Source of the DNA: Tubiluchus corallicola
Lineage: Eukaryota > Priapulida > Priapulimorpha > Priapulimorphida > Tubiluchidae
DNA length: 64,000 nucleotides
Reading direction: 5' to 3'
Assembly: GCA_030141605.1 (NCBI GenBank)
Contig: JAQGDQ010000225.1
Coordinates: 62,001 to 126,000 of the forward strand
Below the pieces are notes generated by a model. It was not told the origin of the DNA, ran no database searches, and worked only from the letters and a program-made list of their open reading frames with translations. This document shows, in pieces, positions 41,801-54,800 of this stretch (position 1 is the first letter of the stretch; each line of letters starts with the position of its first letter). A program made the translations under genes and the position numbers.

Positions 41801-43741
41801 TGTAAAAATCTATTAGCATAAATCAATCAATCAAAGTTCATCAAATAAGTTTATTTAGCAATAATTGAAGCACTAACATACCCATAAAATACATAACATT
41901 TCCCTTTTTACTGTGACACTAAGTCAAAAAACTGTACCTTCATTTGCTCAAAATTCTGTATGCGATTGTACGCTCTTTGGTCTAACAACTGAAGGACTCT
42001 ATTGCCTTCTTGGTGCATGTAAGAATATATCAGAGGCTTCTTATCGAAATCTTGTGTCAATCCCGCTAAAACAATGAACAGCGAACATTGTTGCAATGTT
42101 GCAAACAAGCAAGTTATCTAAGATTTTCAAAAAGTGAAACCATATTAAACAAGATTTATGCAGCGCAGCTAGTAATTTTGGGATTTAATAAAATTCAGTG
42201 TATTTTGAAGCACCTAAAGTACTTTTTTGTCTGCTGTCCAGGTAACAAAATACCTGTACATTTTCGTTAGGCATTGTAGACGTATGTACAGAAATTGGAA
42301 GTTTAGTTTTCTTCCAAAGGATGCAGTGGGTTGGAAATTAAGTTTTTAACAAAAACGGAAACTAGTCCCAAATAGCATGGTGTAAGTTCACTGTATTTTG
42401 ATTCATCCAATAGCATTTATGGACTGCTTCCAAATCTCCAGATACTGCCTTGGCCTGTGTTAAAACTCTTAAAGGAAAACCGGACGATTGTTTAGACTCA
42501 ATATCTTATTTTAATTTACTGTCCAGAATATACATTTTCTTGCCTATAAAAGTTAGCAATTGTTTCTTATATTTGAATAATTAGTTTACAAAGTTAATTA
42601 AGGGCAATCCAACACAGCTACAGCTTAAGTCAGAAACTAACCACAGTTTGTGCGATGGCAGGCATCTTCCCTTGCACATCAAGCACATTTGCATAAATGT
42701 TACAATACTGTTTAAATGCGTGATGTCACGAAAATGGGCTCTACGTCATATTATGCCAGAAACTAACACGACAGTTCATGATCATGGTTAACACGGTGCG
42801 ACAAAAAGAACAAAAATGCACCATTGCCAATCTTAGTAGATTCACTAAGCCATGCATAGCTTTGAAAGTTTAACAAAATTTGAGTATCCGAGGCAATTAT
42901 TCTTTAATCTAAGCTTCGATTTAAAAAAAGGTATTGTAGTTTTCAATATTTTAGTGCATTCTTTAATCTGAACTAATGTTTACATCCGGTTTTCCTTTAA
43001 GAAATTAGCAGAGACACGATTAGGTTGAATGGCTCACAATGCAAAGAAAAAACAATTCTCTAAGGCTGAGAGTTAGGGCATGGCAGCGAGTTGCATACTT
43101 CCCCAGTCAGAAATACATCATTTTCATTACTGAAGTTTTGGGGTTAACATAATCGATTGTTAATCCATCACTAAAACGGTTATCATAATAGTTTATGTAA
43201 GCATACTATTAAATCTGTTTTAAAAGCAGTAGCTGCAGCACCAAACAATAAACAAATCCCATTTGCAGATATACAATGTAACTAAAACATTTACATGTTT
43301 ATTTAGCATTGCTGTACCTTGTTCGTTGTTCTTTGCTTGGATCCCCAAATATTGCTGCCTCCTCAACTGCCATTGTCTGCTGGAAATCTTCTTTCTTTTT
43401 TTCCTGACATCTGATATCATAAAAACAATGACATGATTATGCAAGAACCAAATTTACATGGCCACTATCAAGAATTTATAGTCGGTACTGTACATAGCAA
43501 GACACAGGGAATCAAGCAATAACATATCATCAATTTTATTAATGAAGTTCAATAGCTAAGTTTATCTCCTACTGATTTGTTATCACAAGACTCGTAAAAC
43601 ACAGCAATTACAGGATTTGAAATTAACGTACGTACTGTGCTTCAAACTAGAGTCCAGTCTAGGCCTCTTCTTCACAGTCTCCACCACATAACAAGATGGC
43701 ATTATCCTTTTCTTAGCTATACGGCGAGCACGGTGATCCAT
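29885..43741 (-). CDS. POGZ-like multi-zinc-finger protein with four C-terminal helix-turn-helix repeats
   Basis: Twelve exons, transcribed right to left: 43636-43741, 43318-43410, 41938-42065, 40711-40881, 39816-39992, 39086-39299, 37781-37970, 36824-37005, 35790-35942, 35200-35283, 34885-34974, 29885-34569 (2090 aa; every phase agrees). The ATG is preceded two codons upstream by an in-frame TAA. Basic stretches (RRIAKKR, RKKRKK) suggest nuclear import. C2H2 fingers have Cys/His at 110/113/126/130, 147/150/163/168, 176/179/192/197, 206/209/222/227, 235/238/252/256, 264/267/280/285 and 365/368/381/386, with partial ones near 346 and 408. Their order and spacing (MPYHCDVCHFRSALY, VLCPYCLRAF, CPMCRYTSNC) match human POGZ. 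The Ser/Thr/Lys-rich last exon is mostly disordered. It then has four HTH units at 1592-1637, 1681-1727, 1959-2008 and 2014-2061. POGZ binds chromatin and HP1; a nuclear DNA-binding role is inferred. The DDE domain of POGZ is absent. ZNF280 is the other related family. Confidence 0.85.
39472..39806. repeat. 26 bp minisatellite next to exon 5 of the POGZ-like gene
   Basis: About 13 imperfect copies of a 26 bp unit of the type CATACTATTCCAGTGGTCAA plus ACAATG. Copy spacing is 26 at the left edge. The array lies in the intron between exons 5 and 6 and stops about 10 bases from the minus-strand splice donor of exon 5 (GT at 39815). Confidence 0.9.
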
Positions 43742-44734
43742 GTCTTACCAGTTATACATATATCCAATAAAATGCAGCTAAAAACATTAAACGAAACCAT
43801 TGAAATTTTCACTTTTTACTACAAAGAAGACATACTTAATGCATGAATTACGAATTCTCCTTCGTGTTAGTTTCAATGGTCGGCAAAGACATGAGTCCGA
43901 AACAATAAGATTGGCTTTAATGAAACCACTGATCATGCCTTTATGAATAACTAGCACACTACAAACAGTTCTTTTACGAAAGCTTACCACGCAATTCGCA
44001 ATTGATGCCACAGTAGGCATAGCCTTTCCCATTGCTAGTGACAAGTGTCCTCAGTCAGTCACTTTATTTACTTCTTAGAGAAAATGATGTCACAAGCCTC
44101 CTTGAGTATAACACTTTCATGGCTCAATAAAACGTGCCTACTGAACTTCACTCTTGGGTTGGTATTCCCTGTTTAGGCACAATATGCAATATTGATCTCT
44201 TAGTGAAACAAAAGCCTGCATGTTTATGGGTGGACACATCTCCACATATTTGTGGGTGGATGCTATTGACCTTCAGTCAAAGTCAAAGTCAAGTGACAAA
44301 TGTTAACCATTTCTCTGTCGATGGTATTATTCTCATTTTATTCAAAGCTTTACTGTCTATAACCTTTGTGGCTTGAAAGGCGATATGTAAATACTTGGAT
44401 ACACATACTTGGATCTAACATAAGACATACAACCTTCTTTAAGAACAAGTGCTTCATAGTGACCTTATTCCCATTAGTACATTCATGTGAAAAGCTTGAG
44501 CTCAGAGCGTTGGAGATGCACAGAGAAGTTTTGAAGTCTTGAATAATATACTTCCAAAAAGTCTTTGAAGACATACTAGAAGTTTGGGGTGCACATGGTT
44601 AGTATACATACTTCAACTCGCTAACTGGTGCTGGCATTAGAGATTATAAGAAGAGGTGAAACAAGCAAAACAAACATGGTGGGTGTGGGCTAAAAACACA
44701 GTTAGATTTACAGACAGGTTAGGTGGGATGGCAA

Positions 44735-45960
44735 CCTCATGGTAGAAACCGCAGAAGGTGCTAGTGCTCGGAAGTGATCTCTAGAAGTGATTTCTCTGAT
44801 ATCCGGTGGAAGTTTGTTCCACAGACATATTGCTCAGGGTTGAAGGAGTATAAAAAAATATTGACTCTTGCTGATGGCTGAACAAATTTGTTGTTATCTT
44901 TGAGAGATGGGGTAATGTAAGTTGGTAAATTTATACCTATCTTGTTATGCACTATATCATGAAAGATGTATAGTACCGTTTGTCAGCGTCTAATTTCTAG
45001 TGTTTCCCACCCGAGTTCGGAGATCATCCTAGATACTTCAGCATCTCTGGTATATTCATTTCGTACAAATCGTGCTGCATTTCGCTGGACTTGCTCGATG
45101 TGCTTGATGTCAGTAAATGTGTATGGATTCCAGGCTGCAATACCATATTCTAGTTTGGGCCCGACCAGGGCTTGATTTGCTCTTTCTTTGACTTGTTGGT
45201 GACATGGATGTAGTGTCCTGCGAATGACATGAAGTGTCCTGGTTGTACGAGTGACAATTTTTTGGCTGTGCTCACCCCAAAACGAAGACTTGTGCTGATG
45301 GTAATGCCCAGGTATGGGTGTGAAGGAACATTCTCTAGGATTTTGTCTCCCATGCTGTAAGGAAAGTAATTTGGGTTTTTCTTTTGAGAAATAGGTAGGA
45401 TTTTGCATTTATCAATGTTAAAGTCCAGTTTTCCCACATAATTGTATCTGTGAGAGATCTTGTTGTAGAATATGGTGACCTTGATTACTCAATATAGGTC
45501 AATAGAGAATCGAGTCGTCAGCAAATAGTCGGATGTTAGATGATATATTGTCACCGATGTCATTTATATAGAGGACGAATAAAGACGGTCTAAGGACTGA
45601 GTACCATTGACAGAGACCTTCTGCGTTCACTCAGAAAGAAAAGATTTTACCCATTTCAGCATATGACCTCTGATACCACAGAATACGAGCTTTGTTAAGA
45701 GGCGCTGATGTGGGACCCGGTCGAAAGCTTTGCTGAAGTCAAGCAAGACAGTATCAACCTGGCAGACTTTATTGCCTTGTTTGTCATTTAAAGCTAATGT
45801 CCAGTCACGTGTTGAGAAGATCAGCTGAGTTAAACATGAAAAACGCGAACGAAAACCGTGTTGGACCCCCTTAATAATGTTATGGTTATCAAGATGTTTG
45901 TTGACATGGGAGAGGCAGATATGCTCCGTTATTTTACAGGCTATGCATGTTAATGAGATC
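44735..45960 (-). mobile_element. LINE reverse-transcriptase fragment (Jockey/CR1-like)
   Basis: On the minus strand, with several frameshifts, the reverse-transcriptase landmarks appear in order. They are HGFRSRFSCLTQLI near 45840, LLDFSKAFDRVPHQRLL near 45730, LFADDSILY (catalytic DD) near 45515, HPYLGITIS near 45320, LEYGIAAWNPY near 45140 and RNAARFVRNEY near 45070. A LPPDIREITS tail lies near 44800. The 5' ORF1/endonuclease part is missing, so this is a typical 5'-truncated and dead insertion. It is less decayed than the one at 11110. Confidence 0.85.
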
Positions 45961-45985
45961 GGTCTTGCATTTCAAAACATCAGCA

Positions 45986-46246
45986 CCTTTTCCCATTTGC
46001 GGTACTATTGACATAATAAGCTTGATTGATTTGCACTATGAAGGCAGGCAATAGAAATTCATTCACAGCCAACTGCTCCAAAACATCAGGTGGAAATTTT
46101 AGCTATTATACAAGACTGCAACATCAATGGGTCAAGGTCAAGGTAGTGACCTTTTCCCATTTGCGGTACTATTGATATAATAAGCTAGATTGATTTGCAC
46201 CATGCAGGCAAGCAATAGAAATTCATTCACAGCAAACTGTTGCAAG
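45986..46246. repeat. Tandem duplication, about 163 bp unit
   Basis: The segment starting CCTTTTCCCATTTGCGGTAC at about 45988 recurs at about 46150, and both copies continue through AATAGAAATTCATTCACAGC with few differences. It lies at the 5' edge of the adjoining LINE fragment. Confidence 0.75.
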
Positions 46247-49150
46247 GGAAATAAGAATACCAATCTAATTGACTATGCTAAAGCTCATTATAATCCGTAC
46301 CCCATTTTTATTTATAAAATAAAATTAATTTCATTACTGTTATAATTTATGATCAACATGATCTATTATTTGTGCATAAAACTACGAATACTGCTGTATT
46401 GACTCATTAAGTAATTTTAATGGTACGACAGAGTGCGCTGCGAGGCAGAAACAACCAATAAGAAAACGCAAGGGGCAAGATAAGCTTTGGTTTTTACCGT
46501 TTTTGAGGTTTTGGAATTAATAATAAGAACCTGTAGATGACCTAGGGAACCAAAACTAGGAACTGCTATCATAGCCGAGGGAGATAAATGATAACTAAAT
46601 AAGTTCAATGCGCCAACTCAGTATTCAGAAACTAAAAATTTCTAATTATACAACAAAGTTCACAATAACACAAAAAACAGCATACATGTATACTGCGTGT
46701 TATTATACTATCGAAAGCGTCACTTTAACAGCGATACTACATCGGCTGAATCAGGCGTGAAAATAATTGATAAAAATAAATAGGGGGCTCTGTCGGATCA
46801 TGGCATATGAAACTCAACATTATACTGTACAATAATTACAAAACGTCAGTGTCTGCAGTCTGTCACCTAGTCTAGCTCTAAATGAAGTGCAGACAGTGAT
46901 GGCTGACGTAAAAATTAATAGCTATTCGTACAGTATAGGAAGAATAACATGTCGAACATTACTGTCAGTTCAGCTAGGACGGCACTGCCTAGTGTTTCAG
47001 TCCAGAATGCAATCAATGCCAGATTGGGCTGGCAACCTTGGTAACGTTAATTCACACAGCATAGGCCTATCGTCTAAAAATTTTACAATACAAAGATGGC
47101 TGTTTCAGATTGATGGATTACTAAGTTCATAAACCCAAAATTCATCTCAAAATCCATGGAAGACCGTCTAGTCTGGATGGCGGTAATTATCGTAACTTTG
47201 TAGGGTCAGGTTTTCCGTCGCCATGGTCATTAAAGTTTGCCATACCTTTGAAATAAAATCTTGTGCGTCAATATGGTCCGTGTCCCGCTACAAAAGTTAG
47301 AGGCATTCGAAAAGCATCTGTATTTTAGTGTTGACTTACTCGGACGGCACAAGCCTAATTATGATAATTTTATAGCTGCTTGGTTCTGCAGGACGTAATT
47401 TTTGAAAGACAACGCACTAAGAACAAATCAGAAGCTGCACTATGGTTTATTTCGGCCTACATTCCAGGATCTGTTTAAAATTAACGAATCACACGTAGAT
47501 TTTTCTAACTTACCTTTCGTAAGTACTAGTACTACACTAATGCAACGCACTTAATTGCATTATATAAGCTATAAAAGAGTCGATCGTGGTGTATTGAATT
47601 AACTTCGTGCTCTTCAGCACGTACGTCGTCAAAGTGCAGAGGGCGGTAATGACAATGGTTGAAAATGCAAAGGGCTGGGAAGTAATAGTAATATCATATA
47701 AGTTTATAAAAATTTTGGAATACCCACTTTTTGAAAATTTTATTGCTATCGCTGCCCCACCACAAACATAGAATGATGATAACGATAATCAATAAAATTA
47801 TAGGCAGCGAACAGTACTAACAGAGTAACAGTCTTTGAGAACTTAGCTTAGTGAATAGCATTCCATAATCTCTACTGCTAAAGGTTAACACTTGTACTGG
47901 TGTGTCACTGTAGCATAAACTTTAAATAAAGCATGTATGTACGTGCCATCTCCCAACATTACATGAAACAGCCTAGGTAGCAACTCGTTACACAACAGCT
48001 TGCTACGTTTAGAATGAATAACATCATCAGTTAAAACTTTGAATATCAAAAAGTCACCTCGTCTGAAGTTTTTGCTCCTAAGTCAAACACACCCGTGGTA
48101 ATGTCAGAACTCTACAGTCAGTGCGTTTGACATTTTTTTACGATTTTTAAATACAGGTTCAATACAGTACAAAAACTACACATATAGAAGTATCATTTTC
48201 GCCCGAGAGATGGAGCGGCTGGCACAATTCCAAATTTTTGTAGTTACGTGAACTGGCACCGTAATCGTAGTTTTTTGCCTTTTTTCAAGTTAACGTAATA
48301 ATATAATCACAGCCACAGCGACATTAGCACCTACTAACTGGAAAGACTGATTCATTAGCATAAACACAATAAATACTTGTACTTTAGTGTGAATCTTTGC
48401 TCGTGTTAATCAAAAACTTGACAACACTCACATTTAAGCCACCAAATTAGCAGCTGCCTCCTTTTCTTAAATATCATGTTCCCACGCCCGTTATGAAGGA
48501 CGACCTACAGACTTGAAGTTGACAGTTTATGTGGGCCCAGTTTTTGCTTTTAACAAGGTTGCAACAGAATCCCAGGTAGACAACAAGCTGACTACATTTT
48601 GTTTCTGATTAGTAATATAATTTACTAATGCACTGTAGTATTTCCATGTATATTAACATTTTTGGCCAGGACATAATTAAAAACCTGTATTACATTTTCT
48701 GACATTGTAATCCTACAAAAGACCAGTCAGATACCGAATGTGCACAGTTAAATGAAGTCAGCAGTTCTACATTAACTTAATTTTGATTGTTGTTACTTTT
48801 AGGCCCTTTATTTATTGTTACCATGTTGTCTGAGTTGAAAAAGAGGACACTTTTTTGCACACTAGTAAATAGGCAAAAATGACCAGTCTAGGGTCTATTA
48901 AAACAATGCAAAGTAAAATGCAAATTATATAAATAGGCCTACATGTATTCTAATAGCAATACCAAATGGCTATACTGCAAAAAACATTGACACACTGCAA
49001 CTGTCAGTCGTCTGCTTCTTCTTGGCTCTCAGAAACAGCTACGCTTGAACTCGACTGAGCCCGAGGCTGAGACCAAGAATACTTTTCCGAAGACCGAATT
49101 GCTTTCAGCAATTTCGGTCGACTGCACAGATATGCATAAAAGTCTTTGCA

Positions 49151-50329
49151 TCACAGATGTTTAAAATTATGCTTAACAAAGAGAATTCCTTTCACGGATT
49201 CAACATGCAACTTGTTTCTTTCCTTTGTCCACTGGCTTTGCATAAGTGAAAACACTCGTTTAGCGTTAGCGTTGTGTGAAGGAATCGCAAAGAAAAATTC
49301 TGCAAGAAGTTCTGAGAAGCATTCCTCGTTCTTGCAACTGCTGAAGTACTTCACCCATCTCTCATGAGCCAATAACTTGTTGAAGTCGTCATCTTTACAA
49401 TTTGCTTCAACAAATTTCTTCAAATTGCACAGCTGATCAAAACATTTGGATTCGTCAACATGCACGCCATTTTCACTCAGATAGTAAACAGTTACTTCAA
49501 CGTCATTCCAAATCGGGATTTCGGTTAGAGTCATCCACGCAAATCTGGTGAACTCCTCCAACGGCTGAGTCCACATTATGAGGTATTCCAGACATGTACT
49601 GTACAGTGTGACCACTTGTGAACAGAAAGCATCACAACGGTCATCCAGGCCATCTTGACGCAACTTTCTCAACAGTTCCTTCACCTTCAGTGACATAAAG
49701 CTGTCTTGTGCACAGCACTGCAGAACAGATTTAAGGCAGTTCATAATCTCTAGCAACGAGTTGTTTTCACATTCAATTTCTTCAATGTGAGAATGAATTA
49801 TGTGCATCAGAGAATGCACATGCCAAAGGTAAGCTTCACTGAGATCATCTTCAAAGAACTTCCGTAATACAGCGGGCGATTTCTCCTGAGACAAAAAGTA
49901 AGACTTCAATGCTGGAAATATTTGCAACATACGGTTGGAATGCCTGGCAACAATGACAGCCATCGGGTTTTGCTGTGATAAAGGAGCTGACGATATTCCA
50001 ATTCAACAAATTCGCAGTATTCTTTCAGATGTTAGTCGTTAGCGAATATGCCGAGCATCGACAGCGGTGTGACCCATAGTGATGTGCGCATCGCTTACTT
50101 TTGTTCAGTAAACACGTACACAAAGCTTTTACAAGGGTTGCATTTTGAGATGTTAGCAACATCTTGTATTGAAAATTAACAAGCTTTTCTTTGTCTCGTA
50201 CGCCTCTGCAGTTGGAAACGTCCGTACATACGGATCGAGGCAAAACCCGGACAAACTGACGATTTTTGAAAACCCACCCGGCCCAAAAAGAGGACATGTC
50301 CGGGGAAACCCGGACGTATGGTAACCCTA
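49151..50329 (-). mobile_element. hAT transposon remnant with transposase C-terminal half
   Basis: A 270-codon uninterrupted minus-strand frame (49963-49151, ATG start) contains FPALKSYFLS, then LSEAYLWHVHSLM. Near its end is a hAT dimerisation block, FFFAIPSHNANAKRVFSLMQ followed by WTKERNKLHVESVKGIL. The N-terminal BED finger and the first catalytic region are not present upstream, so the transposase is incomplete. About 365 bp upstream the sequence ends, on the minus strand, TAGGGTTACCATACGTCC (from 50329), a hAT-like terminal motif. I could not find the matching end on the left. It is a 5'-deleted element or, less likely, a domesticated fragment. Confidence 0.75.
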
Positions 50330-51719
50330 CCTTTATTATCATAGCATATGTCACCAAAACTGCATTTAACAACAATAAAGTTGATTTGTTAGCCTTTCAT
50401 AAACTGGAACCAAGCCGTTTGTGATTAGGAAGCAGTCTTCTGTTATTCGGCTCCTGATGTCAGCCCTAATATTGTATTTCTGCAGCACAAATGCTCAGCC
50501 TAGAGCTCTTTTCAGACAATGTCTTGCATTGTTCGCAGCAAAATTTATATTATTACAAGTGCTGTGTGTCTAACAGGATTTTGGCTGATGAGGAAAATAC
50601 TAGGGTCATTGGCTGGTATTTGAATACATGTAACTGGTAAATATGAGAGGCTCCTGTATTGCCTGGAAAGCACCACGTGCACATTTGTAAAGACCGAATT
50701 TTGTAAAATGTTAAGAAAGTTACACTGTATTGCGGGATATGGTTGTATATGCCTACAAGCACTTCAGGTACCACCCTACTACTAGCGTGAACTAATAAAT
50801 TGCTACTGTAGACTTTGGCACTTAACAGATGAACTAAGGTAACATGGTTATTCTGAGTACTATACAAATGATATATATAGAAGTATCATATGCAAGTGAT
50901 AATACAGTTGTAAGTAAAAGAACTTGTATTTCTTTTCTAGTATGACATGGGTAAACATTAGAATTCTCATTCTTGTCAAACATGTATGTTCAAGAAACTA
51001 ATCCAAAAGAAATACAATTATTTAAGAAACAGTGAGGTACTTTATTGTATATACACAACAGGAAAATATGCAACAATAGAAAACAATTGGTAAAAATTAG
51101 TTATTGTTACAATAATCTATATTCTGTATTCGCTAAGGTATAAAAATCGAAATTATATTTTTTTAGTCCATACAGTCAAATGAATGGACACGAGTCAAAT
51201 GTAAAACTGTAATACACTTTCCAGTATTTTTATAGTAAAACAGTAAAAGAACTGGAAATGTCTAAATAATGTAAGTCTTAGTACACTAGGTGGCTCAACC
51301 TGCAGATGTGAAGCATGTTGCCCTTGGCTATTGTTCGTAATTTTTCCGTCGCGCTCACTCTTAAGATTTATTTGAGAGATTTTGTTAAATGTTAAATTCT
51401 GCCGATGCAAGATTTTTACATCAAATTAATGTTTGTGTGTCTGACTCATTTGCAAAGTTGTTTCTCTATTTCATGCTTGTTGCTACTGCAAGTTCTTACA
51501 ACATACGTTCATCAAATCATTGCAGAAAACCTGATACCGTTTGCATAATAACCGCAAACTAGAGTTTTTTGATGACAAAACTTCAACGAAAATTTGGCCC
51601 ACTAAGATACGAAAATCAACTTTTATCTACCTTTACAAAACTACCCTTATATAAATGATGAAGAATGTGTGTCTTTGATGGATGTGTTATGTGGCAGAAT
51701 GAAATCTAGCACTTCTCTG

Positions 51720-51725
51720 TTTATT
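51720..51725 (-). terminator. Candidate polyadenylation signal for METAP1
   Basis: AATAAA on the minus strand, about 155 bp past the METAP1 stop codon; a plausible position. Confidence 0.45.
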
Positions 51726-51879
51726 TGAAAGAAGCTGTTCACTAATGAACAGAAACACTAGTTTCAGTCTCATGTCAAATATTCACTTATCAATAAATAA
51801 TGGATGCTGGCAAGAGTTTTGCCAGGTCAAACGCATGCACACTGCATCGGCTAGGGATTAGAAAACATCGTTAAAGTGC

Positions 51880-54800
51880 CTAGTTATCTAATCGCTCTAA
51901 CTGATCTATAAAATGAGGTATTCCGCTCTCTCGCTTGGTGAGTATGTCCACTCCGGTATCCGTGACTAGTAATGTATGCTCAAACTGTGCTGACCGCCGG
52001 CCATCCTGAGTCACCGCTGTCCAGTTATCTGGCCATATGACATCTCGCCATGTGCCTATAAGGTTAGAAAAGTTAGATGTGGCTGTTCCAATTCCAATTA
52101 TTCCAAGTAAAAAACACTTCAGAACAATTAATGCGTTTTAGAACAACCCAATAACATAACACCAAAATCTAATAACCAAATTATGCATTTTCAGCTCATT
52201 TAGAATCACAAATGAGAAACTGTTACCTATACCTTATACAAGTTTAAAACACGCGAAAACACTATTCTTACATAAAGCTAAAAAATTCGCCTTGAAATTT
52301 TGTATCACCTACATACTGTGTTACTGTAGGCTGAGCTTGTATTACAGTAACATTTGTATAATTGTAAATTCAAACTTCCGCAATCACTGTCAGTCGCAGC
52401 CATTTTAAGGTAAGTTGTATAAAACAAGTATAAATAACCTTACATTACACAAATGGCACAAGCATGCTAATTTGCAATATTAAGCACTACCTAAATCTTG
52501 CTCCTCTTACTCCAAACTACGACAGCGCAACTTAGAAAGTAGTTGTTTAGATTACTTATAATGGATGATAGAAGCACAGTCAAACCTCTTTATACGCCTA
52601 TTTTGGGACAGGAAAACAGTTGGCGTTATAATGAGGTGTGTAAAATTTTGACATAGACGAATCACAGAACTGTCAGACAAGTCTGCACATGTTCGAGTCA
52701 TTTAGTGCAATTGTCACTCTAAAGGCTAATGAATTAAAAGAAAACTATTAAATTAATCATTTGTGAATTAAGGACTCATTCAAAATCAATCATTTTTATC
52801 AATAACATTTTGTTTTCATAACAAAGGCATCTGGTACACAACCATATACATGTAATAGGCTCTCTGCCTTTACTATTGTGACTGTACGATGTACAGTACA
52901 GCTTGAAAACAATCAAAGCCTGATAACATGTATTATTTTACAGGACACGTGACATCTGGTCAGTGTCAGTGAAGCGTCTATCAGCCTCGTACAACTAGCA
53001 TAATATCAAGGTTGCTGGTGTGGTTGGCAGTATTTCCCCATTGAACATATATATTAAATTGCTTGGCGGATGGCTGGTTAACTGGAGGCAGTATAACTGG
53101 TTATTTTTAATACATTTTAATACAGCTGTTTTGTTCTTGGCCATTTTGCAGGTGGTAAACGAGTTTGGCATTATAACAAGTTTGACTGTATAATAGAAAG
53201 TAACTGTTTGGATTACTGATAACGAATGGTAGAAGTATAAAGCAGCCTATTATTTTGCATTTATCTGTCAGCCTCACACTATTGGACTCTAGTAAAAAAG
53301 TGGCTACTCTCTGGCTTACAGGCAATAGAGTACGACTAGATACATTTGACTTGATGATAATCACCTTCAGAGATCATGGGTTCTATGGTGAAAGCATGCC
53401 CTGGTTTCATCACTCCTACGGCTTTGTTTTCTGCAAACGTATTAAACTTTAGTTTAGAGACATGTGATGCTCACACTACAAGCGTAGCCAGGTTTTAAAG
53501 TTAGGGGGAACAAGTGCATGAAAAAGGTGCAGTGACACGTACTAAGCAATTTTTATCACATTTATTATGCATTTTAATTTTGTGTTTAATATCAAAACAC
53601 GAGGAAGATACAGTTTTAAAGAAGTAATTAATTGTTATTTTGAATAATTACATATTTTACTTATGTATAATACGTATACGAAAATAGTCAAAATACGTAT
53701 AATAAAATATAAAGACACTGAAATTTGCCTATGCAATATATGCTTACAACTAGACAGTGATGTGACAGGAATAGATTTGGGGCAATTTGATCTACCTTGA
53801 CAAATGAGTTGCGTGCATGCTTATTTCAAAAACAAGGGAGGCAGATTAGTCAAATAAAGTAAAGACTGTTGTTGAAAAGGCACCAGTTTTGAAAAATGTT
53901 CTCAAATGTTCCCCCTGCTCTCCAATTAGCTACAACACTGTCTCATACAACACCAAACCCACAACGAGTTCTGAATACGCAGTAAGTTACAAAACATTTC
54001 CCAACAGTTGAATGACATTTGCATCTTGCACATTTCGGCTGAATGATCACTGCCATATTATAAAAGTGAAATTTTGAACTCTGATTGTGTGCAAATAATT
54101 AATGGAAAATGTCAACTTAATAAATTCCAATGGTTGCATTTGCAAAGTAATTCCTGTATGAAAATCGATTTAAAAATGAATCAAGCTTGTTGTTGTGTAG
54201 TTCCAGAAATTTGTCTTGTTGAGTAAATCAGGTAAAAGCAAATTTTGTTGTTTTTTCGGTCAAAGGTTGACCTAAATCGCTACTTATCGGAATGTTGTTG
54301 TTCTTATTGCTGGCAGGTTGACCTTTTTGAAAAAACGTAAGGGTTGCTGAATTTGCAATGGATTGTCATACTACAGCGATTCAATTCATCATTGATAGCA
54401 GAGTCAAACTTTTGATTTGCTATTTTGAATTGAAGATGGCAGCAATAATAAGAGTTTTGAAAAAGTTTAAGGCACTGCCAGTTTACAAATGATTGTCAAG
54501 AAATTTTGCAAGAATACACTAGAGCAAGTTACACATCGACTGACGGATTCCGATTTTCTAACTTCCATTTAAGCATCATTTTCAAAAAAAACCTAAAACT
54601 GCCAGTTTACAAACGGACTGTCAGTTGAGATTCAGGATGGCAACTTTGATATCATTTGTAATCCATAATCTTGAGTTCAACGAATCCCTCTACCAATAGT
54701 TCGAGCAGAACTTGTTTAACCCACAAAATCGTCCATTTACAGAGCCGAGTGTCCGGTCAGAAGGGCACGTGCACAGATGTTCCATTATTTTTTACTTTGA

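Larger units (their letters stand above)
43742..51879. other. Intergenic region between the POGZ-like gene and METAP1
   Basis: This 8.1 kb stretch holds the POGZ-like promoter (right of 43741), a LINE fragment (44735-45960), a short tandem duplication (45986-46246), a hAT transposase remnant (49151-50329) and the METAP1 3' UTR. The span 46250-48950 has only random-looking short frames, and I see nothing in it. Confidence 0.5.

Noticed and set aside
50025-50375. 116-codon minus-strand frame upstream of the hAT fragment
   Set aside because: It runs into the terminal-repeat-like end of the element and shows no transposase motif; probably non-coding element DNA.
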